Assembly: GCA_963847985.1 (NCBI GenBank)
Contig: CAWKBS010000002.1
Location: 1 to 64,000, forward strand
Direction: 5' to 3'
Source: JAIBJN01 sp963847985
GTDB lineage: Bacteria > Actinomycetota > Thermoleophilia > Gaiellales > Gaiellaceae
DNA length: 64,000 nucleotides
Under the pieces are notes generated by a model that was not told where the DNA came from, made no database searches, and was given only the letters and a program-made list of their open reading frames with translations. The translations under genes and the position numbers were made by a program. This document shows positions 46,027 to 54,127 of the stretch, piece after piece (within the stretch, counting starts at the first letter, position 1; every line of letters begins with the position of its first letter).

Positions 46027-47355
46027 CTGGAACCGACCGAGCGGACGTGGGGCGTCACTCCGGTGCCCGATCGCCTGCGGATGCTCTCCGGCGCCGACGT
46101 CGGGCTGCTCTGGGGCAATCTCGGCATCAGCCTGCTCGTCCTCTTCACGGGGACCTTCCTCGCCGGGCTCGGGCTCCAGCGCGCCTTGCTGGCCGCCGTC
46201 GTCGGCGCGGTGCTCGGGTGCGCCCTGCTCGCGCTCGCCGGGCTGATCGGGTTCGAGCGCCGGGTGCCCGGGATGGTGCTCATGCGCGACCCGCTGGGCG
46301 AGCGCGGCTCCTACGCGCCGACGGCCCTCAACGTCGCGCAGAACCTCGGCTGGGCCGTTTTCGAGCTCTACGTGATGTCGCTCGCGGCGAGCGCGCTCTC
46401 CGAGGAGGTCTTCGGCTTCGGCGCCCGGTGGCTCTGGGTGCTCGCCTTCGCTGCGCTCACCCTCTGGCTCGCGCTGGCCGGGCCGATCTCGTTCGTCCGC
46501 CGCTGGGTGCGCCGCTTCGCCGTGTGGGTGGTCGCCGCCTCTACCGCGTACCTCGTCTGGTGGGCGCTCGACGGCGCGGACGTGGGCGCGCTCTGGTCGG
46601 CCGACGGCGAAGGCGGGATGCGCTTCTTCCAGGGCGTCGACCTGACCGTGGCCATGGCCGCGTCGTGGCTCCCGCTCGCGGCCGACTACACGCGCTTCTC
46701 GCGCTCGCGCCGGGCGGCGTTCTGGGGAACCGGAGTCGGCTACTTCGTTCCCCTCGTGCTGCTCTTCGGCCTGGGCGCGCTCCTCGCTCTCTCGCGGGGC
46801 CTGGCCGACCCGACGGCCATCTTCACGGCGATCGCGGCCGGGGGTGCCGGGAGCGCGGTCGCCCTGCTGGCGCTGACCGTCGACGAGGCCGACGAGCCGT
46901 TCGCCAACGTCTACTCCGCGGCGGTGTCGATCCAGAACCTCCTGCCGGGGATCCAGCAGCGGCTCCTCATCGTGGTCGTGGGCGGGGTTGCGACGGTCGG
47001 GGCGCTGTTCGTGGACATCGTCGCCTACGAGACCTTCCTCTTCCTGCTCGGCTCGTGCTTCGTGCCGCTGTTCGGCGTGCTGGCGGCGGACTTCGTGCTG
47101 GGCTCGGGACCGACGGTGGCCGTGCGCTGGGAGGGCCTGCTCGCCTGGGCGGCAGGCTTCGCGCTCTACCAGTGGATCCAGCCGACCGGCCCGGAGTGGT
47201 GGACGGAGCTGCTCGCAGACGTTCCCGGCGCCGGCGACGTGACCATCGGCGCCTCGCTGCCGGCGTTTGCGCTCGCCTTCCTCCTGTACGCAGGCGTACG
47301 CTCCGCCCATGCGCCGCTTGGGCGTCGTCGGGCTCGTTACGCTGGATCGCGTTGA
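46027..47355 (+). CDS. cytX: Cytosine/purine/HMP permease family protein, CytX-like
   Basis: A 442-residue membrane transporter of the NCS1 family with about twelve helices. The LLWGNLGISLLVL and AADYTRFSRS motifs are typical of CytX, which imports hydroxymethylpyrimidine for thiamine synthesis. The TPP riboswitch immediately upstream strongly supports a thiamine-precursor substrate. Start choice: the frame is open from ATG 46006, but that codon is inside the conserved aptamer core. CTG 46027 follows the GGGAGG site by 4 nt and leaves the homologous LEPTERTW start, so I prefer it. GTG 46060 is a further option. The end overlaps the kinase gene by 47 bp. Confidence 0.88.
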   Translation: MEPTERTWGVTPVPDRLRMLSGADVGLLWGNLGISLLVLFTGTFLAGLGLQRALLAAVVGAVLGCALLALAGLIGFERRVPGMVLMRDPLGERGSYAPTALNVAQNLGWAVFELYVMSLAASALSEEVFGFGARWLWVLAFAALTLWLALAGPISFVRRWVRRFAVWVVAASTAYLVWWALDGADVGALWSADGEGGMRFFQGVDLTVAMAASWLPLAADYTRFSRSRRAAFWGTGVGYFVPLVLLFGLGALLALSRGLADPTAIFTAIAAGGAGSAVALLALTVDEADEPFANVYSAAVSIQNLLPGIQQRLLIVVVGGVATVGALFVDIVAYETFLFLLGSCFVPLFGVLAADFVLGSGPTVAVRWEGLLAWAAGFALYQWIQPTGPEWWTELLADVPGAGDVTIGASLPAFALAFLLYAGVRSAHAPLGRRRARYAGSR

Positions 47356-48100
47356 CGGCGGGCTCCCCCGCCTGGGCGGGGCGCCGGTCTACGCCGCGCG
47401 CACGCTCCGTCTGCTCGGACAGCCCGCGGTGGTGGCGACGAAGCTCGCCGACGAGGACCGGCCGCGGCTCGGCGGGCTCGGCGTGCCGGTGGTGGCACAC
47501 AGCGCTCCTGCCACGACCGGCTTCCGCATCGAGAACGACGGGGACCGCCGCCGGATGGAGATCGACGAGCTGGGGGAGCCGTTCGACGTGGAAGACGCGC
47601 ACGGCTGGCTCGGCCGGGCGTTCGCCGACGCGGACTGGGTGCACGCGGGCGCACTCACACGCGGCGACTTTCCCGCGGCGACGCTGGCCGCGCTCGCCCG
47701 GGGCCGGACGCTGAGCTTCGACGGCCAGGGCCTCGTGCGGCGCGCCCAGACCGGAGAGCTCGTGCTCGATGCCGACTACGACCCGGAGGTGCTGCGCCAC
47801 GTCGGCCTGCTCAAACTCGCGCGGGACGAGCTGGACGCGCTCGGGCTCGAGCTGACGGACGCGTCGCTCGGCTCGCTGGGAGTCCGCGAGATCGTGGTCA
47901 CGCTCGGGAGGGGCGGAGCCGTCGTCTATTCCGACGGGCTCGCGGAACACGTGCCGACGTTCCCGCTCGAGGCCGTCGACCCGACCGGCGCCGGGGACTC
48001 GTGGACGACGGCGTACCTCTGCTACCGGCGGCAGCGCCACGCGCCCGTGTCGGCCGCCCGCCTGGCCAACGGCGCCGTCGGCGCGCTCCTGGGTCGGTGA
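47309..48100 (+). CDS. PfkB family carbohydrate/nucleoside kinase
   Basis: A 263-residue ribokinase-like protein. The N-terminal GLVTLDRVDGGLPRLGGAPVYAA corresponds to the PfkB signature 1 region, and DPTGAGDSW near residue 225 is signature 2 with the catalytic aspartate and anion hole. It is shorter than typical ribokinases (about 300 residues). It overlaps the CytX gene and shares its riboswitch-controlled transcript, so phosphorylation of the imported pyrimidine (an HMP kinase role) is possible, but this family also covers sugars and nucleosides. Confidence 0.83.
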   Translation: MRRLGVVGLVTLDRVDGGLPRLGGAPVYAARTLRLLGQPAVVATKLADEDRPRLGGLGVPVVAHSAPATTGFRIENDGDRRRMEIDELGEPFDVEDAHGWLGRAFADADWVHAGALTRGDFPAATLAALARGRTLSFDGQGLVRRAQTGELVLDADYDPEVLRHVGLLKLARDELDALGLELTDASLGSLGVREIVVTLGRGGAVVYSDGLAEHVPTFPLEAVDPTGAGDSWTTAYLCYRRQRHAPVSAARLANGAVGALLGR

Positions 48101-48522
48101 CCCGGCCGCTGATCGTGATCGCCGGCTGCGAGGACGGGACGTACCTCGTCGAGGTCGGCGCGACCGCAGAGGAGGACCAGCTGGCGGGGCGGCAGGAGGG
48201 CGCGGCGGTGGAGCGCGAGCGGCCGCTCGGCCTGGCGCCGTCCTGGGCCGCGGGCCATGTCCTCGACGTCGACGCCGTGGGCTCCACGGTCGTCCTCCTG
48301 CTCGACCGGCGCCCGCCGCTGCTCGTCTCGCACGACACCGGCGTCACCTGGGAGGAGCGCGGCGCCGGGCTTCCCCCAGGCCGCGCGGTCGCGCTCCGCG
48401 AGAACCCCGACCACGTCCTCTTCGGCGCCCGGAACCGCCTCTTCGTCTCGGGCGACGGCGGCCGCTTCTGGCGCGCCCTCGCCGTCGAGCTCCCCGAGGT
48501 CCACGACGTCGCGTGGGGCTAA
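48097..48522 (+). CDS. Small Asp-box (BNR) repeat protein, hypothetical
   Basis: A 141-residue protein of unknown function. Two Asp-box-like repeats are visible, SHDTGVTW and SGDGGRFW, each at the end of a beta-strand pair, so it resembles part of a sialidase- or VPS10-type beta-propeller but is far too short to form a closed one alone. The GTG at 48097 overlaps the kinase stop. No signal peptide. It is the last gene of the cytX transcript; the intergenic region after it contains palindromic repeats. Confidence 0.65.
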   Translation: MTRPLIVIAGCEDGTYLVEVGATAEEDQLAGRQEGAAVERERPLGLAPSWAAGHVLDVDAVGSTVVLLLDRRPPLLVSHDTGVTWEERGAGLPPGRAVALRENPDHVLFGARNRLFVSGDGGRFWRALAVELPEVHDVAWG

Positions 48523-48543
48523 GGCCACGTCCCCTTCAGCCAC

Positions 48544-48566
48544 GGCCCGGTGCCAGGCACTCGGCC
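48544..48566. repeat. Palindromic repeat, copy 1 (GGTGCCAGGCAC core)
   Basis: An 11-nt inverted repeat around a single A, with two mismatched positions. It shares the core CGGTGCCAGGCACT with copy 2 about 90 bp downstream. It lies between the ends of two convergent genes (48522 and 48665). A bidirectional terminator or a REP-like element is possible. The direct repetition of the core argues for the latter. Confidence 0.55.
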
Positions 48567-48631
48567 ATGTCCCACGCGTCCCATGGCCCATCCGAAGCGG
48601 GCCTGCCGCCGGCGCGGACGTCCCGCAAGGA

Positions 48632-48660
48632 CACGTCCCGGTGCCAGGCACTGGGACGTG
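48632..48660. repeat. Palindromic repeat, copy 2, near-perfect 14-bp inverted repeat
   Basis: Arms 48632-48645 and 48647-48660 pair at 13 of 14 positions, with a G.T in the remaining one, around a single central A. The core is the same as in copy 1. It ends five bases before the stop codon of the convergent PhzF-like gene, so it may terminate transcription from either side. No T-run is visible. Confidence 0.6.
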
Positions 48661-48664
48661 ACCG

Positions 48665-49513
48665 CTAGAGGCTGAACTCGCCGCGGGCGACGACGACCGC
48701 CGACCCGCCGCACTCGACCCGCTCCACCTGCTCGGCGGAGCCGTCGACCTTCACGAAGAGCGTGCTCGGGCGGCCGATCTCGACGCCCTGGGTGATCTCG
48801 ATCTGCTCGCCGAACGGGACGAGCCCGTGTCGGGCGAGGTGGACGCCGAGCGGGCCGGCTGCGGAGCCGGTGGCCGGATCCTCCGGGACGCCGTCGGCGG
48901 GGGCGAACATCCGCGTCTTCCAGCGCAGGCCGGAGCCGGCGAAGCAGTACACGCCGACGACGCCGGTGAGCCGCGCGAGCGCGCCGTAGTCAGGCTCGAG
49001 CGCGGCCACCGCCTCCTCGCTGGCGAGCCCCACGCAGACGTGGCGAATACCGAGGTCGTAGAGCTCGGCAGGCGGCTCCGACCGCTCGATGCCCAGTGCC
49101 GCGAGCAGCTCCGCCTCGCGCTCGTACGGCTCCCAGCGCGGGATCGGCTGCAGCATCCGCCCGAAGACGATGCGCCCCGACTCGTCGCGGTCGAGCGCGA
49201 TCGGGACAACGCCCTGCCCGGTCTCGAGCCTGATCTCGGGTAGCTGTAGCGGCCCCGCCAGGACGTACGCCGTCCCGAGCACCGGGTGCCCGGCGAACGG
49301 CAGCTCCGAGGACGGGGTGAAGATCCGGATCCGGGCATGCCCGTCCGCCTCCGGCGTGAAGACGAACACCGTCTCCGAGTAGTTCATCTCCTTGGCGAGC
49401 TTCTGGAGCATGTCCTCGGGGATCTCTCGCGCGTCCGTGAAGACGGCCAGCTGGTTGCCGTGGAGCGGGGTGTCCGTGAAGACGTCCGCTACGACGAAGC
49501 GAAAGGTGCCCAC
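48665..49513 (-). CDS. PhzF family isomerase/epimerase-like protein
   Basis: A 282-residue protein with the two-domain diaminopimelate-epimerase fold. The catalytic glutamate is seen in MNYSETVFVF (E47), the substrate-binding FTPSSELPFAGHPVLGTAYVL is intact, and EDPATGSAAGPLGVHL is the family C-terminal signature. PhzF isomerises DHHA in phenazine synthesis, but most members have unknown substrates. No other phz genes are present. It is the last gene of a minus operon behind a vanadium haloperoxidase (26 bp gap) and a methyltransferase. Confidence 0.9.
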   Translation of the reverse strand: MGTFRFVVADVFTDTPLHGNQLAVFTDAREIPEDMLQKLAKEMNYSETVFVFTPEADGHARIRIFTPSSELPFAGHPVLGTAYVLAGPLQLPEIRLETGQGVVPIALDRDESGRIVFGRMLQPIPRWEPYEREAELLAALGIERSEPPAELYDLGIRHVCVGLASEEAVAALEPDYGALARLTGVVGVYCFAGSGLRWKTRMFAPADGVPEDPATGSAAGPLGVHLARHGLVPFGEQIEITQGVEIGRPSTLFVKVDGSAEQVERVECGGSAVVVARGEFSL

Positions 49514-49539
49514 GGCGCAGAATCGTATCCATGTCGTCG

Positions 49540-50802
49540 TCAGTGCCGGGAGCGTTCGAAGCGGTCCCCGACCTCCCTAGCCACCTTCCGTCCGAGGCGC
49601 TTGCCCTCGTCCGTCGCGTAGCGGAAGTGCCACCCGAGCCGCACGCGGGAGTCCGCGCACTCGTCCGCCGCGTCGCTGAACCGCGAGAACGTGCGAGTTG
49701 GCATGCCGGGCGGCGCAGTCGTCGTTGCCATGGTGAACCGCGTGCGATCCCCGAAGGTCTCGCTCAGAACCGCGAAGGTCCCGCCGCAGGCGGCCGCGTG
49801 GGCGGAGACGTAGTCCGGGAAGGGCGGCGTCGTGCGCAGCGGCTCCCAGCCGGGATCCGGAGCGGTTCTCGGATTCCCGTCAGCCGCCGCCTCGCGGATC
49901 GCCGTATAGGGGCGCCAGTGGTTGTACCCGAACTTCGAGTCCCAGACCGCGACGTAGCCGTCGTAGATGGCGACGTTGAGCTGCGCGAAGAGCCGGGCCG
50001 CAGGACGGGAGCCCATCTCCTCCGGGTCGAGAAGCTGCCGCGCGAGCCGGTTCACCGAAGTCTCGACGAACTCCATCCACCAGACGGCGTAGCCCGTCTG
50101 ATCCGGCGTCCGCGTCGTGCTGTCGACTCGGCCCATGTCCTTGACCTCCTGGAACGCGACCGCGTACGCGCCGCTCCCGAGCCTGGGCGGCTTTCCCGGC
50201 CGGAAGGCATCCGGCGACCCGAGCACGAACGGCCGCGCGAATCGGAATCCAGGCTGCAGGACGAAGCCGCCGAACGGCGGCGTCGTCTGATAGTCGCCGG
50301 GCTCGTGCCCGAACGTGTAGGACCCCTCGAAGTCGTAGCCGTCTCCCCGTCGGTCGGCGAGGATCGCGGCCGCCGCACGGTGACCCAGTTCGACGCCCCT
50401 GGACTCGGCGGGCCCGTCGCGGACCTCGGAGAGGTGCATGGCGAGCAGCGCGTCGGCGTCCGCACGCCGCGCCGGGTACTCGGCGACGACGACGTCGTGG
50501 GCCGCCTGCGCGGCGGCGGCGAGCGGATCGGCATTCCGGTCCCGGCCCTGGTAGACGAACTGCTCGTAGACGCGGTCGACTGCGTTGAGCGCGTCGTGCT
50601 GGGCGATGTGCGTCATCGCCAGCGCCCTCGGGCCCTTGAAGGGCGGGAACTGGCCCTCGCCGAACGCGATCTCGGTCGCGAGCCGGTTCCACTCCACGAT
50701 GACGGCCACGTCGCCGCGTTCGGGGTGCGCATGCGGGCGGGCCTCGGCCGCGGCCGCGACGCCGAGGGCGCAGGCTGCCAGGAGTACGACGACCCGGGTC
50801 AT
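49540..50802 (-). CDS. Vanadium-dependent haloperoxidase-like (PAP2 superfamily) exported protein
   Basis: A 420-residue all-alpha protein with an N-terminal signal peptide (residues 1-20, cleavage likely near AEARP). All vanadate-binding signatures are present in order: K-x6-RP in SKFGYNHWRP, the S-x-H of PDYVSAHAA (with the acid-base histidine) and SR-x5-H in SRVRLGWH, the last histidine being H392. This matches vanadium chloroperoxidase better than plain phosphatases. It would oxidise halide with hydrogen peroxide outside the membrane, or act as a phosphatase. The ATG overlaps the methyltransferase stop (ATGA), so both are co-translated. Confidence 0.88.
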   Translation of the reverse strand: MTRVVVLLAACALGVAAAAEARPHAHPERGDVAVIVEWNRLATEIAFGEGQFPPFKGPRALAMTHIAQHDALNAVDRVYEQFVYQGRDRNADPLAAAAQAAHDVVVAEYPARRADADALLAMHLSEVRDGPAESRGVELGHRAAAAILADRRGDGYDFEGSYTFGHEPGDYQTTPPFGGFVLQPGFRFARPFVLGSPDAFRPGKPPRLGSGAYAVAFQEVKDMGRVDSTTRTPDQTGYAVWWMEFVETSVNRLARQLLDPEEMGSRPAARLFAQLNVAIYDGYVAVWDSKFGYNHWRPYTAIREAAADGNPRTAPDPGWEPLRTTPPFPDYVSAHAAACGGTFAVLSETFGDRTRFTMATTTAPPGMPTRTFSRFSDAADECADSRVRLGWHFRYATDEGKRLGRKVAREVGDRFERSRH

Positions 50803-51620
50803 CGGCTCGTCTCCGCGACGACGAGGAGGTAGTCGTAGCGGTACTCGGCAGGGCCGTCCGGGGGCCCCGAGTTCGCGCGCACGGCGAGCTCGAGGGAATC
50901 TCGGTCGAAAGCCTCCGCGCGGCCGGGCTCGTCGGCGAGGAACGCGCGGAGGGCGATCGTGGGCCCGAACGTCCTCGTGAAGAACGCCAGGTAGGCCTGC
51001 GGGCTCGCGGCGCGCTCGACGTACTCCCTGCGCGTCAGCTCGAGGGAGGCGACGCGCTCGCCGAAGAGCCCGCGCAGGTACGCCTCGCTTCCCCACATAG
51101 TCGGCGGCAATGATCCGGGCGGCGACGGGGAATGACGCTCGAAGGTCTCGAAGAACTCCTTCGCCAGGCCGTCGGGGGTGAAGTTGATCATCCCGATCGT
51201 CCCACCGGGCCGGCAGACGCGGACGAGCTCGTCGGCCACGGCCTGGTGATCCGGCGCGAAGATGGCGCCGAGGCAGGACGTGACGACGTCGAACTCGCCG
51301 TCGTCGAACGGCAAGGCCTGGGCGTCGGCCTCCACCCAGTCGAGCTCGACGCCTCGCTCGCGGGCCTCCCTGCGACCGGCCGCGAAGTTCTCGGGCGTCA
51401 GATCGGACGCCACGACGGTCGCTCCGGCCTCGGCGGCTCGGAGGGCGACGTTCCCGGTCCCGGCTGCCACGTCGAGGACGCGGGAGCCGGGAGAGATCCG
51501 GCAGGCGGCGACCAGTTCGGGACCGAGGCCCCAGACAGTTTCCTTGGCGAACGCGTGGTAGTCGCCGAGCGCCCACATCGCCCGCTCGGGTCGCACCCCG
51601 GACTGCTCTTGCGTGCTCAT
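50799..51620 (-). CDS. Class I SAM-dependent methyltransferase
   Basis: A 273-residue methyltransferase of the UbiE/Methyltransf_11 group. Motif I VLDVAAGTGNVALRAAEAG, the acidic residue of strand 2 (VVASDLTPEN), motif II FDVVTSCLGAIFAPD and LVRVCRPGGTIGMINF are all seen. I chose ATG 51620 because GGGAGGAG lies 4-6 nt before it; a longer frame to 51689 adds unconserved sequence. The stop overlaps the haloperoxidase start. The substrate is probably a small molecule, unknown. Confidence 0.88.
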   Translation of the reverse strand: MSTQEQSGVRPERAMWALGDYHAFAKETVWGLGPELVAACRISPGSRVLDVAAGTGNVALRAAEAGATVVASDLTPENFAAGRREARERGVELDWVEADAQALPFDDGEFDVVTSCLGAIFAPDHQAVADELVRVCRPGGTIGMINFTPDGLAKEFFETFERHSPSPPGSLPPTMWGSEAYLRGLFGERVASLELTRREYVERAASPQAYLAFFTRTFGPTIALRAFLADEPGRAEAFDRDSLELAVRANSGPPDGPAEYRYDYLLVVAETSR

Positions 51621-51771
51621 GACTCCTCCCAGCTCGTCGATACGTGCGAGCGCGGCCGCGAGCCTCAACGATGCGAGCGAGCTCTCCACGCAGCCGACCG
51701 TAGCCCCGGGGGGAGGCTCCGGCTTCGCCCGAACAGGCCATCTTCGGACCGGGCCGACGTGGCCCGACGGG

Positions 51772-53421
51772 CTACGCGTCGAGGAAGCCGGACTGCGCGG
51801 CGTGGGCCGCCGCGGCCGTGCGCGAGGAGACGTCGAGCTTGCGCAGGATGTTCGCGACGTGGCGATGCACGGTGTGCTCGCTGACCACGAGACGTTCGGC
51901 GATCTGCCGGTTCGTGAGCCCTTGGGCGAGCAGGCGCAGAACCTCCCGTTCGCGGGGAGTCAGCTCCGGGAGCGTCTCGACTTTCCCGGACGTCCCGAGA
52001 AGACGCTGCGCCCGAGCGGCTTCCGCGCCCGCGCCGAGCTCGAGCAGACTCGCGAGCGCCGTGGCTGCCTCCTCGCCCGCTTGCAGGGATCGGCCCAGTG
52101 CTGCCAGGCTCGTCGCAAGCTCGATCCGCGCGCAGGCCGCCTCGAACGGGGCTCCGCTCGCCTCGAAACCGTCGACAGCGTCTTCGAGGTAGGTCCGGGC
52201 CCGGTCGTGATCGGCGGCCGCGGCGGCAAGGGCGCCCTCGGCCAGGTCGGCGCAGGCCCGAAGCGGAGCCGTGCCGACCAGTCGCACGGCCTCCCGGAGC
52301 TCCGCGACCGCCGAGCCGGCCTCGTCGAGCTCTCCCCTGGCGGTCCGAGCGCGGGCGAGGACCTCGAGCGCCGGGATACGCGCCAGCTTTCGGTGCTCCG
52401 GGAGCCGGCGCAGCAGTCGCTCGGCGAGCTCGCCCGCCTCGCGCGGGGAGTTGCCGTCGAGCGCCAGCCGGGCCCGGCACAGCTGCTCGTCGGAGGAGGG
52501 ACCCGCCCGGTCGAGCAGGGCCGCCGCTTCGAGCGCGTCCCCCTGCTGCCGCCGGAGTTCCGCCAGCGCGACGAGCGGCGACCCGACCCAGGCGGGTCGC
52601 GAGCTCGCGAAATCCTTCACGGAGGCCGTCAGCATGCTCTCGGCCTCCGACCAGCGACCTTGCCAGAGATGCACGGATCCGTACTCGGCCCGACAGAACC
52701 CGAGCATGTAGCGGCTCCCGTAGCGCTCGGCGAAGTCGGCGATCCGATCGCACCATTCGGCGGCGCGCTCGTAGTCGCGCACGGCCGTGCAGGCGGAGAC
52801 CAGGAAGCAGCAGGCCCACGCGCCCGAGATCGGGATGGTCGCCTCGCCGGCGAGGGCCGCCGCGGTCGCCTCGTCCAGGCAGCGCATGCCGTCCTCGACC
52901 TCGGCGGACGCAACCAGCGTGCCGCCCTCGAGCGCGAGCCCGAGCATCTCGAGATCGGGCACCTCGAACCGCCGCCCGATCTCGGCGACCTGTCGGGCCA
53001 GAGCGCACGCCGTGTCGCGGTCGCCCTCGGCGTGCGCAAGGAATCCCTCGTGGAACGCGAGCCACCCGTGCTCGGGCCCCGGCTCCAGCGGATCCAGCAG
53101 GCGGTGCGCGCGGCGAAGCCAGCCGCTCGCCACAGCCCAGGCTCCGTGGAAGTCGAGCTGATCGGCCGCGAGCCACGTAGCCATTCGCGCGGCGCTCGCC
53201 GCATCTCCCCGCGCGCGGTACAGGCGGTAGGCGCGCTCGCGCGCCTCGAACACGGTCTCTGCGTCGTCGAGCCACCAGGCGGCCCAGCTCAGCCCTTCGA
53301 AGGCCTCGGGTGTTTCGGCAGCGGCCAGCGCCGCTTCGAAGGAGGCTCGTGCACCGGCCCACTCGGCTTCGCGGAGCTCGGCCCACCCTGCCCGGAGTCG
53401 ATCGGTGCCCGCGGTCGCCAC
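51772..53421 (-). CDS. LuxR-family transcriptional regulator with TPR-like sensor region
   Basis: A 549-residue regulator. Residues 1-480 are a chain of alpha-helical TPR-like repeats (Ala-, Leu- and Arg-rich, for example ARASFEAALAAAETPEAFEG). The C-terminus is a GerE helix-turn-helix (LTPREREVLRLLAQGL, VSEHTVHRHVANILRKL). It lacks the MalT-type ATPase domain, so it is a shorter member of the large actinobacterial group. It lies 151 bp upstream of the methyltransferase - haloperoxidase - PhzF operon on the same strand and 9 bp after the DUF1080 lipoprotein gene, and may control either. Confidence 0.9.
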   Translation of the reverse strand: MATAGTDRLRAGWAELREAEWAGARASFEAALAAAETPEAFEGLSWAAWWLDDAETVFEARERAYRLYRARGDAASAARMATWLAADQLDFHGAWAVASGWLRRAHRLLDPLEPGPEHGWLAFHEGFLAHAEGDRDTACALARQVAEIGRRFEVPDLEMLGLALEGGTLVASAEVEDGMRCLDEATAAALAGEATIPISGAWACCFLVSACTAVRDYERAAEWCDRIADFAERYGSRYMLGFCRAEYGSVHLWQGRWSEAESMLTASVKDFASSRPAWVGSPLVALAELRRQQGDALEAAALLDRAGPSSDEQLCRARLALDGNSPREAGELAERLLRRLPEHRKLARIPALEVLARARTARGELDEAGSAVAELREAVRLVGTAPLRACADLAEGALAAAAADHDRARTYLEDAVDGFEASGAPFEAACARIELATSLAALGRSLQAGEEAATALASLLELGAGAEAARAQRLLGTSGKVETLPELTPREREVLRLLAQGLTNRQIAERLVVSEHTVHRHVANILRKLDVSSRTAAAAHAAQSGFLDA

Positions 53422-53430
53422 GGCCGCAGG

Positions 53431-54081
53431 CTAACCGGGGCTCACTTCGACCCGCCGGAAGTGGACGACGTCACCCGGCCCGTGGTTCTGGAGCCCGACG
53501 AACCCGCGCGCCAGGTCCACACGCGCCGGGTCGGCCGACGTGAACCGGTTGACCACGACCCCGTTCAGGGAGACGACGATCTCCGGCGGATCGAGCGCGA
53601 TCTCGAACGTGTTCCAGCCCTCGTTCAGCGCCTCCGCCACCGCCGCGGAGTCCGCGGGCTGGAAGCCGTAGATCGCTCCTGTCGTCCACCCCGCCTCGTC
53701 GATCGCGTCGATCTGCACCTCGTACCCCTGCTCGACCGCCACCAGCGGGTCGGCGCCCACCGCCGGGAAGCCAACGAAGACGCCCGAGTTGTCCTCCCCG
53801 GTCACCATCCACTCGACCCGGACCGTCGCGGGCGCCTGCACCGGCTCGTCGTCGTACCAGAGGAGGCCGAGGCCGCCGCTCGTGCGCGCGGTGCAGTCCT
53901 CCTGGAGCTCGAACGCGCCCGGGCCGGCCTGTGCCCACCGCGCCAGGCTCTCCCCGGTTCCGTCGAACAGGAGACTTGCCCCCGGGGTCGCCGGTTCCAG
54001 CGGCTCGCAGCCGCCGTCGTCGCCCGAACAGGAGGCGGCGAGGAGGGCGGCGACGGCGACGAGCACTGACCACGGGCGCAT
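53431..54081 (-). CDS. DUF1080 / 3-keto-disaccharide hydrolase domain lipoprotein
   Basis: A 216-residue exported lipoprotein: hydrophobic signal followed by a lipobox ending at C18 (LLAASC), an acidic linker, then a LamG-like beta-sandwich with LLFDGTGESLARW, EWMVTGEDNSGVFVGFP and the closing GFVGLQNHGPGDVVHFRRVEV, typical of DUF1080. Members bind or cleave carbohydrates outside the cell. The start ATG 54081 is chosen because it opens the signal peptide. It is co-oriented with the LuxR-TPR gene (9 bp gap) and divergent from an ABC exporter. Confidence 0.87.
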   Translation of the reverse strand: MRPWSVLVAVAALLAASCSGDDGGCEPLEPATPGASLLFDGTGESLARWAQAGPGAFELQEDCTARTSGGLGLLWYDDEPVQAPATVRVEWMVTGEDNSGVFVGFPAVGADPLVAVEQGYEVQIDAIDEAGWTTGAIYGFQPADSAAVAEALNEGWNTFEIALDPPEIVVSLNGVVVNRFTSADPARVDLARGFVGLQNHGPGDVVHFRRVEVSPG

Positions 54082-54127
54082 GCCTCCACGACCGTAGCGG
54101 AGCCGCGCGCCGATATCCTCGCCCTCC

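Noticed and set aside
48665..49513. Phenazine biosynthesis cluster because of the PhzF-like gene
   Set aside because: No phzB, phzD, phzE or phzG relatives are nearby, and PhzF-fold proteins are common outside phenazine pathways.
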